A DNA stretch of 64,000 nt from Oscillospiraceae bacterium (GTDB taxonomy: Bacteria; Bacillota; Clostridia; Oscillospirales; Ruminococcaceae): assembly GCA_017432285.1 (NCBI GenBank), contig JAFRJM010000010.1, forward strand, positions 1 through 64,000. Direction: 5' to 3'. The first letter of the stretch is position 1. Every line of letters begins with the position of its first letter. The notes below the pieces were generated by a model that saw only the letters and a list, made by a program, of their open reading frames with translations, ran no database searches and was not told the DNA's origin. Positions 24,573-35,027 of this stretch are shown here, in pieces. The translations under genes were made by a program, and so were the position numbers.

Positions 24573-25517
24573 TTATCCGAGAAAAGCTGCTATATCTTCC
24601 GGCGTTGCCTGTCCGTCGATCGCACCGTAGCGTGAGGCACATATCGCTCCTGCTGCATTGGCATAACGGAGCGCTTCTCTCAGCTCATCCTGAGACAGCT
24701 GTTCGACAGGAGCTCCGTTTTTGATTATCCATGCCAGAAAAGCACCCATGAAGTTGTCTCCTGCGCCTGTTGTGTCAAGCGTCTTTACCGGGAATGTAGG
24801 AACTGTAGCACTGGCATCCTTAGTGTAGAAACAGGATCCGTCCGCACCCAATGTTACCAGAACTACCTTAGCCCCGAATGACATGAAATATGCCGGTGCT
24901 TCTTCAAGGCTTCCGCCGAACAGCACAGCTTCTTCTTCGGATACCTTTATCAGGTCTGCAAGAGGAAGGACCTTCTCAACTTCCGCTTTAGCTTTTTCCT
25001 CATCGTTCCAAAGAAGAGCACGGTAGTTGATATCAAAGGAGACCGTCTTTCCCCTTTTTTTTGCCTCCTGCACAGCAAATACAGTAGCTGCACGTGATTC
25101 CTCTGCTACAAGCGAGACTGAACTGAAATGGAACACTTTACATTCATCTATGAGTGACAGATCTATATCATCGCATGACAGCATTGCGTCCGCGCAGTGA
25201 TCTCTGTAAAAAACGAAATCTCTGTCCCCTTCTGCATTCAATGTTACAAAAGCCAGCCCTGTAGGGTCATTGCTCCGTCTTACTCCTCTGAGATCCACAA
25301 TGCCCAGTCCTTTTATGTACTCATATAAAAAATTGCCCAATGGATCTGTAGAGATCTTCGTGATAACAGCAGACGTTGCCCCAAGCTTAGCTGCGGCGCA
25401 TGCAACATTAGCCGGAGCACCTCCCGGATTCTGGGCATACAAAGGCAATCCCCTCTCAGATAGCCCCTGAGGTGTAAAATCTATAAGATATTCTCCAAGA
25501 ACACAAAGATCGCTCAT
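24573..25517 (-). CDS. PfkB-family sugar kinase (fructokinase-like)
   Basis: 314 residues from the ATG at 25515-25517 (AAAGGA upstream). Ribokinase/PfkB fold: GGAPANVACAAAKLG near the N-terminus and the C-terminal signature DTTGAGDNFMGAFLAW with catalytic Asp and anion hole. Similar to fructokinases, which phosphorylate fructose at C6; nucleoside kinases of the same family cannot be excluded, especially given the purine-type partner gene. A possible -10 TATACT lies at 25550-25555. Confidence 0.5.
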   Translation of the reverse strand: MSDLCVLGEYLIDFTPQGLSERGLPLYAQNPGGAPANVACAAAKLGATSAVITKISTDPLGNFLYEYIKGLGIVDLRGVRRSNDPTGLAFVTLNAEGDRDFVFYRDHCADAMLSCDDIDLSLIDECKVFHFSSVSLVAEESRAATVFAVQEAKKRGKTVSFDINYRALLWNDEEKAKAEVEKVLPLADLIKVSEEEAVLFGGSLEEAPAYFMSFGAKVVLVTLGADGSCFYTKDASATVPTFPVKTLDTTGAGDNFMGAFLAWIIKNGAPVEQLSQDELREALRYANAAGAICASRYGAIDGQATPEDIAAFLG

Positions 25518-25590
25518 AATGCTGGTTCCTTTCATAGGTTTATGCTACAAGTATACCCAATCTATTTCAGGAAAGAAACAAAAGCATACA

Positions 25591-25616
25591 AAAAGCAGGT
25601 ATCTACCTGCTTTTTA
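25591..25616 (-). terminator. Terminator overlapping the end of thrB
   Basis: AAAAGCAGGTA and TACCTGCTTTT form a near-perfect palindrome (25591-25614) with T-runs on both sides. The arm overlaps the last codons and stop of thrB. Separates the threonine operon from the PfkB operon. Confidence 0.5.
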
Positions 25617-26463
25617 TATATACTTTCATATCCCTGACGTTCCATGTCGGGAACATTTCCGTCCCTCTGCGTATCAGCTCTGCTTGTGCCTCGGAATCCG
25701 AGAAGCACAGCAGAGTGCTTCCCGCACCGGAAATACATATCCCGTTTCCCCCGCAATCTGTCATAAGCTGCTCCACCTGATCATATTCAGGAATAAGACT
25801 TCTTCTGTATGGTTCATGGATCCGGTCATTTAGTGCGTTCTTAAGGAAGCTTTTGTCACCGGTCTCCATAGCTTTGATCAGCATCGCCATACATCCGATA
25901 TTCTTTACAACATCTGCCCTTGAATAGCTTTCGGGAAGCACACTTCTGGCCATTGCTGTCGATAGCTCGTAATCCGGAATGAAAGCGGTGAATCTCCAGC
26001 TTGGATGCACCGGAAGCGAAGCTACCGAAACGATATCGTCCCTTACCGTAGCTACTATCAGACCTCCGACGATAGCAGGGACCACGTTGTCAGGATGGCC
26101 TTCAAACTTCGTTGCAATATTGATTATCTCGTCTTCAGTGAGATCAAGATCATAGAGCTCATTTGCCCCTTTTATCCCGCATACTATCAGAGCCGCAGAA
26201 GAACCAAAACCTCTGGCGATAGGTATTTCACAGTTCCTGAATATGATATTAACCGGGAGTGCTGGCTTTCCTCTGTATGCCAATGCATATTTGAACGCCT
26301 TATAGCACAGATTATCGGTATTCTGATACTCTTCCGGACAGCCCGTGATCACTGTTTCGTCCGAAAGAAGAAATTCTATCTCATTGAAACAATCCCATGC
26401 TATACCAAGGCAGTCGAAACCGGGGCCCAGATTAGCAGATGTTGCGGGTGCGGATATTATCAA
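25603..26463 (-). CDS. thrB: Homoserine kinase
   Basis: 286 residues, GHMP kinase family: substrate-binding PATSANLGPGFDCLG at the N-terminus, ATP loop IPIARGFGSSAALI, and GICISGAGSTLL near the C-terminus. Phosphorylates homoserine to O-phosphohomoserine, the substrate of ThrC encoded just upstream. The start is a TTG at 26461-26463 overlapping the thrC stop (TTGA), with AAGGAGG nine bases upstream; there is no in-frame ATG near the family N-terminus. Coupled to thrC. Confidence 0.5.
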   Translation of the reverse strand: MIISAPATSANLGPGFDCLGIAWDCFNEIEFLLSDETVITGCPEEYQNTDNLCYKAFKYALAYRGKPALPVNIIFRNCEIPIARGFGSSAALIVCGIKGANELYDLDLTEDEIINIATKFEGHPDNVVPAIVGGLIVATVRDDIVSVASLPVHPSWRFTAFIPDYELSTAMARSVLPESYSRADVVKNIGCMAMLIKAMETGDKSFLKNALNDRIHEPYRRSLIPEYDQVEQLMTDCGGNGICISGAGSTLLCFSDSEAQAELIRRGTEMFPTWNVRDMKVYIKSR

Positions 26464-27950
26464 CTTCCCGATCCTCCTTTTTTCACGAAATCAATTGCAT
26501 AACTTACCAGTTCTTCCCTGTTTATAACATCTCTAAAACGGTCTTCTGCAGTTTCCAGTCCAAGCAGCTGCTCAGGTATTTTTGCTCCTGTGCATTCATT
26601 AAGTAAACGCATATCATCAAATGGAGATCCCGTACTGGCTAGGCCAAGTGCATCCAATTCCGCAGAAGTGAACTTGTACGGCGAAGCTGTAGATAGGACA
26701 ACAGTGTGCCGCTGATTCATGTTCTCATTCATATACTTCTCTGCAGCAAACATACCCACTGCTGTGTGCGGATCGATCAAATAGCCATATTCTTTATAAG
26801 TCTTACGGATCTGCTCTCTTGTCTGCAGCTCATCACAGAAATATGCTGCAAAGTCTTTTTTCAGCTCTTTTAAATCATTGGCAGGAACAGTGTATCTCCC
26901 CTCTTTTTTGAGTCTGTTCATACATTCTGCAACCCGTTCCCTATTACCGCAGAAAGCATAATATAGAAGTCTTTCAAGGTTTGAAGAGACGAGTATATCC
27001 ATGGACGGTGAAGACGTCATGATGAATGGCCTGTGAGTGTCATAAACGCCTTTCGCAAAAAAGTCAGTCAGAACATTATTTGAGTTTGAAGCACAAACAA
27101 GTTTGCCTATAGGTAAGCCCAGCATCTTGGCATAGTAGCCTGCCAGGATGTCACCGAAATTACCTGTTGGTACAACAAAATCTATAAGATCTCCCTGTTT
27201 TATCCTTTTTTGGGACACGAGCTGAACATAGGATGAATAGTAGTAAAATACCTGCGGTACGAGCCTACCGATATTGATTGAGTTAGCAGAAGATAAACTT
27301 ACACCGCATAACTGATCACTGTCCTGCAGTTTTATAAATGCCTCTTTTACAGCGGTCTGACAGTCATCGAAATTGCCTCTTACTGCACAAACTCCCACAT
27401 TGTCTCCCTGCTGGGATACCATTTGTTTTTTCTGTATCTCAGAAACACCTTCCTCCGGGTAGAAGACTAATATGCGTATGCCCGTTACGTTTTTAAAACC
27501 TTCCAGAGCTGCCTTACCGGTGTCACCGGAAGTAGCTGTCAATATAACTATCTCTTTGTCAGGATCGATCTTCTCCCTTGCCTGGGACATCAGAAGAGGA
27601 AGCAGTGACAGAGCCACATCCTTGAAAGCGGAGGTTGGCCCATGAAACAGTTCAAGCACTGATATGCCATCAGTCAACGGAACGACAGGAGTGATAACAT
27701 CTCCGCATGAGAACTTATTTGAGTAAGCCTTTCTGACCAGCGACTCAGGTTCCTCAAACCCGGACAGCAATGTTCCGAGTATGACGGACGCTATCCCGAA
27801 ACTGTCTTTATTTATGAGCCCGTCTACATTAACTGAAAGCAGATCTAGATCAGGATCCACAAAAAGGCCTCCTTCAGACGCTATTCCCTTAAGAACAGCC
27901 TCCAGATCACTGGCGGCAACATAAGATCTCGTACTTGTCAAAGTTCTCAT
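26460..27950 (-). CDS. thrC: Threonine synthase
   Basis: 496 residues, the long fungal/Gram-negative-like class. The pyridoxal phosphate Lys is Lys110 in FHGPTSAFKDVAL; phosphate-binding SGDTGKAAL follows. N-terminal AASEGGLFV-type motif present. Converts O-phosphohomoserine to threonine. Start ATG at 27948-27950 overlaps the stop of the ACT protein gene (ATGA). Complete. Confidence 0.5.
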   Translation of the reverse strand: MRTLTSTRSYVAASDLEAVLKGIASEGGLFVDPDLDLLSVNVDGLINKDSFGIASVILGTLLSGFEEPESLVRKAYSNKFSCGDVITPVVPLTDGISVLELFHGPTSAFKDVALSLLPLLMSQAREKIDPDKEIVILTATSGDTGKAALEGFKNVTGIRILVFYPEEGVSEIQKKQMVSQQGDNVGVCAVRGNFDDCQTAVKEAFIKLQDSDQLCGVSLSSANSINIGRLVPQVFYYYSSYVQLVSQKRIKQGDLIDFVVPTGNFGDILAGYYAKMLGLPIGKLVCASNSNNVLTDFFAKGVYDTHRPFIMTSSPSMDILVSSNLERLLYYAFCGNRERVAECMNRLKKEGRYTVPANDLKELKKDFAAYFCDELQTREQIRKTYKEYGYLIDPHTAVGMFAAEKYMNENMNQRHTVVLSTASPYKFTSAELDALGLASTGSPFDDMRLLNECTGAKIPEQLLGLETAEDRFRDVINREELVSYAIDFVKKGGSGS

Positions 27951-28384
27951 GAAATCGCCACCATCCTTACCTGCTCTGTTCCCTTGCTCTCTGAGATCAC
28001 ACGTTCCAGATCTTTAATATCTCCTTCCATCCCGCTGAGATCAAGAGACAGCATGACTGCAGCTTTATTGCGTATAGGAAGGCTCTGGTCTATAGCAAGA
28101 ACGCTCACCCCTGCTTCTGACAGACGGGTAAGCATTCCTCCCAGGATTCCCGGTTCATGATTAAGCACAACTGATACAACTGCAGTTCTGACTGAATCAG
28201 AACCTTCAGGTTCAAATATATAATCCTTGTATTTATAGTAAGTGCTTCTCGATAAACCCACTTTGCGCACTGCTTCAGATACATCCGCAGCTTCTCCTGA
28301 ACGCAGCAGCTCTTTAGCCTCTACAACTTTGGAAAAACTATTCGGCAGCACGCTTTTGTGCACTAACAGATATTCCTGATCCAT
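27947..28384 (-). CDS. ACT-domain protein (UPF0735), likely threonine-operon sensor
   Basis: 145 residues from the ATG at 28382-28384, with AAGGA seven bases upstream; the open frame goes further back but lacks a ribosome site. N-terminal half has an HTH-like segment (VSEAVRKVGLSRSTYYKYKD), then an ACT domain (about 70-145: AVVSVVLNHEPGILGGMLT). ACT domains bind amino acids. Homologues such as Bacillus PheB sit in amino acid operons. As the first gene of the threonine operon, facing hom-lysC-asd across a shared promoter region, it may regulate both; that is inference. Confidence 0.5.
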   Translation of the reverse strand: MDQEYLLVHKSVLPNSFSKVVEAKELLRSGEAADVSEAVRKVGLSRSTYYKYKDYIFEPEGSDSVRTAVVSVVLNHEPGILGGMLTRLSEAGVSVLAIDQSLPIRNKAAVMLSLDLSGMEGDIKDLERVISESKGTEQVRMVAIS

Positions 28385-28397
28385 TGAATATTCCTTC

Positions 28398-28426
28398 TTG
28401 AGTTTCATTTTTAAGTATGATACACT
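28398..28426 (+). promoter_or_regulatory. Promoter of hom-lysC-asd
   Basis: -35 TTGAGT (28398-28403), 17-base spacer, -10 TACACT (28421-28426). Its -10 overlaps the -10 of the opposite promoter by two bases, so RNA polymerase can occupy only one at a time. Leader of about 60 bases to the hom start. Confidence 0.5.
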
Positions 28427-28445
28427 GTCCGTTAGAAAAAGACAA
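28417..28445 (-). promoter_or_regulatory. Promoter of ACT-thrC-thrB
   Basis: -35 TTGTCT (28440-28445), 17-base spacer, -10 TATCAT (28417-28422). Transcription would start about 25 bases before the ATG at 28384. Faces and overlaps the hom promoter. The two -10 boxes share bases 28421-28422. Confidence 0.5.
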
Positions 28446-28493
28446 GTGTCCGTTTCAAGCGTACACAATGATAAAAACTCGAGGAATATGTCT

Positions 28494-29645
28494 ATGAAAG
28501 TTGCTGTTTTGGGCTATGGAACCGTAGGTAAAGGCGTGCATGACCTGTTGATCGATGCTCCAGGTTTTGAAGCCGGACCGGTTCTTGAAAAAGAAGAGAG
28601 ACCTGATCTTCCATTTGCTGTAACGGATATTGATCTGATCCTGATTGATCCAACTGTGGATGCTGTTATAGAGGCCATTGGCGGAATCGATCCTGCATAT
28701 ACATTTGGAAAAAAGGTGCTTGAATCAGGTAAACATCTGGTGACCTCAAATAAAATGCTTGTTGCGGCTAAAGGCCCCGAACTGGCTTCCCTTGCAGAGC
28801 AGAACGGCGTTGCATTCCTTTTCAGCGCTGCGTGCGGAGGAGCTATACCCTATCTATCCAACCTGCAGACTGCTGTAAACAGCGGTGAGGAGATCGTCCG
28901 CCTTCAGGGCATTCTTAATGGAACGACGAACTATATACTTGACCGTATGCAAACTGACTGTGTTGAGTTTGCTGATGCACTTGCTGATGCTCAGAAACTT
29001 GGGTATGCAGAAGCAGATCCATCTGCTGATCTTTCAGGAATGGATTCTATCCGAAAGATCATGCTTGCCTGCGCTGTTACCTATAATGAGCTTCCTGTAG
29101 ATGGTATGGATATAGAGGGAATCACTTCTTTCACCAGAGAAGATGCGGAGCACATCAAAAACCTTGGATATGTGTGTCGGCTTAAGACAAAAGCTAAACT
29201 CGTTGAAAACACTTTGCGCGCCTATGTCGAGCCAACACTGTGCCCGCTCGGCAGCATAGAATCATCCATACGTCTAAATGGAAACATGGCATCCTATACC
29301 GGAAACTCCTGCGGTATGATCTCTCTTATCGGTGAAGGAGCAGGACGATATACCACTGCTTCATCTGTTCTGAGAGATCTCGAACAGATTCGCAGAGGCA
29401 AGAAGATAATGATAAGACCGGACTGCAGAAGAGTTACTGCAAATAACGAGGACAGCATGCACAGATACTATCTCCGTGCGCCTGAACACACAGTTGATGA
29501 TCTGCTGCTGACAGTATATGAGAGCGGCAAGATCACAAGAGGAGTAACTGATAAGATTTCCGTTTCGTTCATGCATGGATTCGTAAATGAACTGCGCAGT
29601 CAGGGATATGATGTATTTTTCGCAGCTGTAGAAAGGGCTCACTGA
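28494..29645 (+). CDS. hom: Homoserine dehydrogenase
   Basis: 383 residues from the ATG at 28494 with GAGG nine bases upstream (an ATG six bases earlier is too close to it). Nucleotide-binding GYGTVGKGV at residue 7 on; IGGIDPAY and LVTSNKMLV; catalytic region DPSADLSGMDSIRKIMLA with the Asp and Lys of the family. Reduces aspartate semialdehyde to homoserine. It is somewhat short; the C-terminal ACT domain of many homologues is reduced or diverged here (about 70 residues). Stop overlaps the lysC start (TGATG). Confidence 0.5.
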   Translation: MKVAVLGYGTVGKGVHDLLIDAPGFEAGPVLEKEERPDLPFAVTDIDLILIDPTVDAVIEAIGGIDPAYTFGKKVLESGKHLVTSNKMLVAAKGPELASLAEQNGVAFLFSAACGGAIPYLSNLQTAVNSGEEIVRLQGILNGTTNYILDRMQTDCVEFADALADAQKLGYAEADPSADLSGMDSIRKIMLACAVTYNELPVDGMDIEGITSFTREDAEHIKNLGYVCRLKTKAKLVENTLRAYVEPTLCPLGSIESSIRLNGNMASYTGNSCGMISLIGEGAGRYTTASSVLRDLEQIRRGKKIMIRPDCRRVTANNEDSMHRYYLRAPEHTVDDLLLTVYESGKITRGVTDKISVSFMHGFVNELRSQGYDVFFAAVERAH

Positions 29646-30964
29646 TGCTGAAGGTCACTAAATTCGGAGGCAGTTCTGTTGCAGGACCTGCCCAGTTTAA
29701 AAAAGTAAAAGCTATTCTGGACTCTGATCCGGATAGAAAAGTTGTCATCGTCAGTGCATGCGGAAAGCGCTTCAGCAAAGATCATAAACTCACAGATCTT
29801 CTTTACTTGTGCCATGCTCATCTGGAATACGGAGTATCATGCGATGATATATCTTCTCAGATTGAGGAACGGTTCAGTGAAATAAGCAGATCTCTCTCCT
29901 TGAATCCGGAGATTGAGGAAGAAGCAAAACACTGCCTGCGTTCCCTGTCGCCCAAAATGTCCAAGGAATGGCTGGTATCCCGCGGAGAGTATTTCACTGC
30001 AAAAATGATGTCGGAATATCTTGGCTTCCATTTCGTTGATGCTGCAGATTGTATATTTTTCTCATCAGACGGAGAGCTGGACAAGATGAAAACCGATAGT
30101 GCTATCCGTTCAGCATATGAAAAATACGGTGAGATCGTCATTCCCGGATTCTATGGGTCTCTTCCAAACGGCAGGATTCGGCTCATGCCCCGCGGAGGCA
30201 GCGACATAACTGGTTCTATTGTTTCTGCTGCACTTAGCGCTGATATATATGAAAACTGGACTGATGTATCCGGCATCCTGATGGCGGACCCCAAGATAGT
30301 ACCGGATCCAAAGCCGATCCACACTCTCACCTATTCCGAGCTTAGGGAACTATCTTTTATGGGAGCATCAGTGCTACAGGAAGATTCCATACTTCCTGTA
30401 AGAGAGGCCGGTATTTCATTAAATATCCGCAACACAAATGACCCTGACAATCCGGGTTCGCTTATTGTTGAAAAAGTTCTCAGCGAAGATGACGACGATG
30501 ACAGGTTTATCACCGGTATAGCCGGAAGAAAGGACTTCACAGTTATCAGTATTCAGAAACGGAACCTCAAAGTATCTGAATCTCTGCGAAAGGTTCTAGA
30601 GATACTTGAAAGATTCCATATAGGTGTAGAAAATATCACGCTTGGTCTTGATTCGTTTTCTGTTGTAGTCTCTTCTGCATCGCTGGAGAATATGGAATTT
30701 GAAGTTATCGGTGATATACGAAAAGCAGTCCAGCCGGACAAACTTGACACTCAGGATGAAATATCACTGGTTGCAGCTGTAGGAAGAAAGATGACTTTCC
30801 GGCCAGGTATATCCGGGCGATTGTTCAATGCGCTCGGCAATGAAGGGATCAATATCCGAACAATAGCACAAGGTGCTGACGAGCTGTCCATAATAGTCGG
30901 TGTACAGAATGAAGATTTTGAAACAGCTGTACGAGTTCTTTACGAAGGATTTGCCCGATCCTAA
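29645..30964 (+). CDS. lysC: Aspartate kinase
   Basis: 439 residues. KFGGSSV at the N-terminus, the aspartate-binding region MPRGGSDITGS, and two ACT domains in the C-terminal third (VISIQKRNL and ISLVAAVGRKM onward) that give feedback control by lysine and/or threonine. Catalyses the first step of the aspartate pathway. One-base overlap with hom ensures coupled translation. Complete. Confidence 0.5.
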   Translation: MLKVTKFGGSSVAGPAQFKKVKAILDSDPDRKVVIVSACGKRFSKDHKLTDLLYLCHAHLEYGVSCDDISSQIEERFSEISRSLSLNPEIEEEAKHCLRSLSPKMSKEWLVSRGEYFTAKMMSEYLGFHFVDAADCIFFSSDGELDKMKTDSAIRSAYEKYGEIVIPGFYGSLPNGRIRLMPRGGSDITGSIVSAALSADIYENWTDVSGILMADPKIVPDPKPIHTLTYSELRELSFMGASVLQEDSILPVREAGISLNIRNTNDPDNPGSLIVEKVLSEDDDDDRFITGIAGRKDFTVISIQKRNLKVSESLRKVLEILERFHIGVENITLGLDSFSVVVSSASLENMEFEVIGDIRKAVQPDKLDTQDEISLVAAVGRKMTFRPGISGRLFNALGNEGINIRTIAQGADELSIIVGVQNEDFETAVRVLYEGFARS

Positions 30965-30986
30965 TGATTTAACAAAGGAATATTCG

Positions 30987-31994
30987 ATGGATAAAAAATA
31001 TAAAATTGCTGTCCTCGGAGCTACAGGAGCCGTGGGAAGAGAAATGATTAAAGTCCTGGAAGAATATAATGTTCCTGTCGAAGAATTGAGACTACTTGCA
31101 AGTTCCAGGAGCGAAGGATCAAAACTGCTTTTCCGGGGAGAAGAAGTAACCGTACATGAGGCTAAACCTGACAGTTTCTCAGGAATGGATTTTGTACTTG
31201 GTGCTGTTGGGAAGGGCATGGCCAAACAATTTGCCCCTCATATTCTGGAAGCAGGAGCGGTTTTCATTGATAACAGCTCGTCATTCAGGATGGATCCAGA
31301 AGTCCCTCTCGTAGTCCCTGAGATCAATGCGGAGGACATCAAAAAACACCGCGGGATCATTTCCAACCCAAACTGCTCGACGATAATCACTTTAATGGCT
31401 GTTGCCGGTATAGCAAAACTGTCACCTATAGAGACTATGGTAGCCTGCACATACCAGGCTGTATCCGGTGCCGGTGAAGCAGGCATACGCGCAATGGAAG
31501 ATGAGACAGAAAAGATCGTAGCAAAAGATGCAATCGTTCCTACGGCATTTCCTGCTCAGATCGCCATGAATGTTATTCCTTTCATCGGTTCCTATACCGA
31601 TAACGGCTACACCGATGAAGAGATGAAGATGCAGAATGAAGGGAGAAAGATACTTCACCTGCCTGAAATGAAATGTACCTGCACTTGCGTCCGTGTTCCA
31701 GTAATGCGCTCGCATTCAATAAGCGTTACTCTAAGAACCAGAGATGTCCTTGACCTCGATACAGTCAGGGCAGCCGTTTCTGACTTTCCCGGTGTAGTAT
31801 TGGCTGACGATCTTGACGGCAGGGATTATCCCACTCCCCTGGATACTTCAGATCAGGATATGGTATATGTAGGAAGGATACGCAAGGATCTTACAGATGA
31901 AAGAGGGATCACCCTGTGGTGCTGCGGAGATCAGATTAGAAAAGGGGCAGCTTCTAATGCTGTTCAGATACTTTTAAAATTAATAAACTCATAA
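30987..31994 (+). CDS. asd: Aspartate-semialdehyde dehydrogenase
   Basis: 335 residues from the ATG at 30987 (AAAGGAA six bases upstream); a longer frame starting at 30900 would overlap lysC and is rejected. NADP loop GATGAVGREM, catalytic Cys130 in SNPNCSTI, His in MRSHSISVTLRT. Reduces aspartyl phosphate to the semialdehyde used by hom. With lysC and hom it gives the whole common branch of the pathway in one operon. Confidence 0.5.
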   Translation: MDKKYKIAVLGATGAVGREMIKVLEEYNVPVEELRLLASSRSEGSKLLFRGEEVTVHEAKPDSFSGMDFVLGAVGKGMAKQFAPHILEAGAVFIDNSSSFRMDPEVPLVVPEINAEDIKKHRGIISNPNCSTIITLMAVAGIAKLSPIETMVACTYQAVSGAGEAGIRAMEDETEKIVAKDAIVPTAFPAQIAMNVIPFIGSYTDNGYTDEEMKMQNEGRKILHLPEMKCTCTCVRVPVMRSHSISVTLRTRDVLDLDTVRAAVSDFPGVVLADDLDGRDYPTPLDTSDQDMVYVGRIRKDLTDERGITLWCCGDQIRKGAASNAVQILLKLINS

Positions 31995-32013
31995 ATAAGA
32001 TATAAGTTATAAG

Positions 32014-32057
32014 ACCTCCCTGATGTGTTATGATTTAATCAATCACATAAGGGAGGT
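32014..32057 (+). promoter_or_regulatory. Hairpin that hides the ribosome site of the next gene
   Basis: ACCTCCCT (32014-32021) pairs with AGGGAGGT (32050-32057), and after one mismatch ATGTG (32023-32027) pairs with CACAT (32044-32048). The 3' arm is the ribosome binding site of the gene starting at 32063. There is no T-run strong enough for an ordinary terminator, although weak termination of the asd transcript is possible. Confidence 0.5.
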
Positions 32058-32062
32058 TTATT

Positions 32063-32881
32063 ATGCCCGATTTCTTGACACACCAGTATTTCGGTGACCT
32101 CGTGTTGTATCAGCTTCCTTCTGAACTTCAGAATAGGATCAAACCCTATAAAGATCTGTACTGGATAGGACTACAAGGGCCTGATCCCCTCTTTTTCTAC
32201 AAACCTATGAAATCAACGCCCATTTCGTTGCAGGGTAAAAAGCTGCATAAGCTCAACGGGGCAGAATTTTTCGGAAACTCCCTCACTGTTTTGAAAAACA
32301 ACAGAGAGAATACTGAAGCTGCATTAGCATATCAGATCGGATTTCTGTGCCATTACTCACTTGATTCTGTCTGTCACACTTTTGTCAGCCGTTATGAAAA
32401 GCAGACAGGCGTTTCTCATTCAGATATAGAGGGCGAATTTGAAAGATATCTCATGGAAAAGGCAGGAAAAGATCCTTTGCGCATTAACCCCGCTGATTTC
32501 ATTAACCCCAAAGAAGAATACGGCGAGATCATATCAAGGTTTTCTATGGGACTTGAACCTAAAGAATGTTATGATGCTATTCGTTCATTCAAGAAATACC
32601 GCAACCTTTTCTTCTGTCCGACATCATTCAAAAGAGCTGTCATTTATCGTTTCTTTAAAATTGCCGGCATATATGAAAAATACCGAGGCCAGGTGATGAA
32701 TGTTGAGCCATATCCCAATACTGAAGAAAGCGATAAAGAATTGTATAAACTGGTTCATGATGCCGTTCCTGTGGCATTAAGGCTGATACCTCGTTTTGTC
32801 ACTGCATATGAACAAGATGAACCGTCTCTGTTTCTTTTAGATAATTCACTTCAGATACCATTTGACGGAATCAATATATGA
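32063..32881 (+). CDS. Zinc-dependent phospholipase C-like protein
   Basis: 272 residues, no signal peptide. N-terminal MPDFLTHQYFGD, then GLQGPDPLFF and GFLCHYSLDSVCHTFV supply His and Asp residues placed as in the zinc-dependent phospholipase C family (PF00882). Such clostridial proteins without an export signal are common and their substrate is unknown. Start ATG at 32063, six bases after AGGGAGG, which is in a hairpin. Lone gene between terminators; function only at family level. Confidence 0.5.
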   Translation: MPDFLTHQYFGDLVLYQLPSELQNRIKPYKDLYWIGLQGPDPLFFYKPMKSTPISLQGKKLHKLNGAEFFGNSLTVLKNNRENTEAALAYQIGFLCHYSLDSVCHTFVSRYEKQTGVSHSDIEGEFERYLMEKAGKDPLRINPADFINPKEEYGEIISRFSMGLEPKECYDAIRSFKKYRNLFFCPTSFKRAVIYRFFKIAGIYEKYRGQVMNVEPYPNTEESDKELYKLVHDAVPVALRLIPRFVTAYEQDEPSLFLLDNSLQIPFDGINI

Positions 32882-32904
32882 TCACCACAAAATTGCATGT
32901 ATAA

Positions 32905-32937
32905 AAGCAGCTGATACATTTTCCGTATCAGCTGCTT
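32905..32937. terminator. Bidirectional terminator between phospholipase-like gene and groEL
   Basis: A 13-bp perfect stem (AAGCAGCTGATAC / GTATCAGCTGCTT) with a 7-base loop, between two convergent genes. Confidence 0.5.
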
Positions 32938-32975
32938 ATTAATTAATATCTATATAGATGCCATTGGGCTCTTTT

Positions 32976-34625
<1,650 letters not shown>

Positions 34626-34628
34626 TTA

Positions 34629-34913
34629 TTAAAGTACTTTTGCAAGAATATCATTCTGTCGGACAATAACGCATTTATCGTCGCCAAGTTTTACCTCGGT
34701 TCCCGCGTACTTCCCGATAATGACCTTGTCACCGACAGCGACTTCCATCTTCACTTCGTTCCCGTCCACCATTCCGCCGGGGCCGACAGCGATGACTTCG
34801 GCTACCTGTGGTTTCTCAGCTGCAGACTCAGTCAGGACGATGCCGCTCTTTGTAACTGTTTCTGCTTCCGTCATCTTTAAGACAACGCGATCAAACAAAG
34901 GCTTAAGTTCCAT
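34629..34913 (-). CDS. groS: Co-chaperonin GroES
   Basis: 94 residues: LKPLFDRVVLKM opening, the mobile loop (ETVTKSGIVLTESA) that contacts GroEL, and GKYAGTEVKLGDDKCVIVRQNDILAKV at the end in shortened view. Caps the GroEL ring. Start ATG with AAGGAG ten bases upstream; first gene after the CIRCE operator. Confidence 0.5.
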   Translation of the reverse strand: MELKPLFDRVVLKMTEAETVTKSGIVLTESAAEKPQVAEVIAVGPGGMVDGNEVKMEVAVGDKVIIGKYAGTEVKLGDDKCVIVRQNDILAKVL

Positions 34914-34949
34914 ACTATATAATCTCCTTACAAGTTTTATTGCAATAAT

Positions 34950-34976
34950 TTGGCACTCGTTATTCTTGAGTGCTAA
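34950..34976 (-). promoter_or_regulatory. CIRCE operator (HrcA binding site)
   Basis: On the minus strand TTAGCACTC, nine bases, GAGTGCCAA; one base differs from the perfect inverted repeat (GAGTGCTAA). It sits between promoter and groES, the standard place for repression by HrcA. No hrcA gene is in the window. Confidence 0.5.
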
Positions 34977-34980
34977 ATAT

Positions 34981-35008
34981 ATTTTACATTCTTTTTTCTA
35001 AAATGCAA
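34981..35008 (-). promoter_or_regulatory. Promoter of groES-groEL
   Basis: -35 TTGCAT (35003-35008), 16-base spacer, -10 TAAAAT (34981-34986), immediately upstream of CIRCE. Confidence 0.5.
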
Positions 35009-35027
35009 CCCCTTTGAGAAAAAAGAA

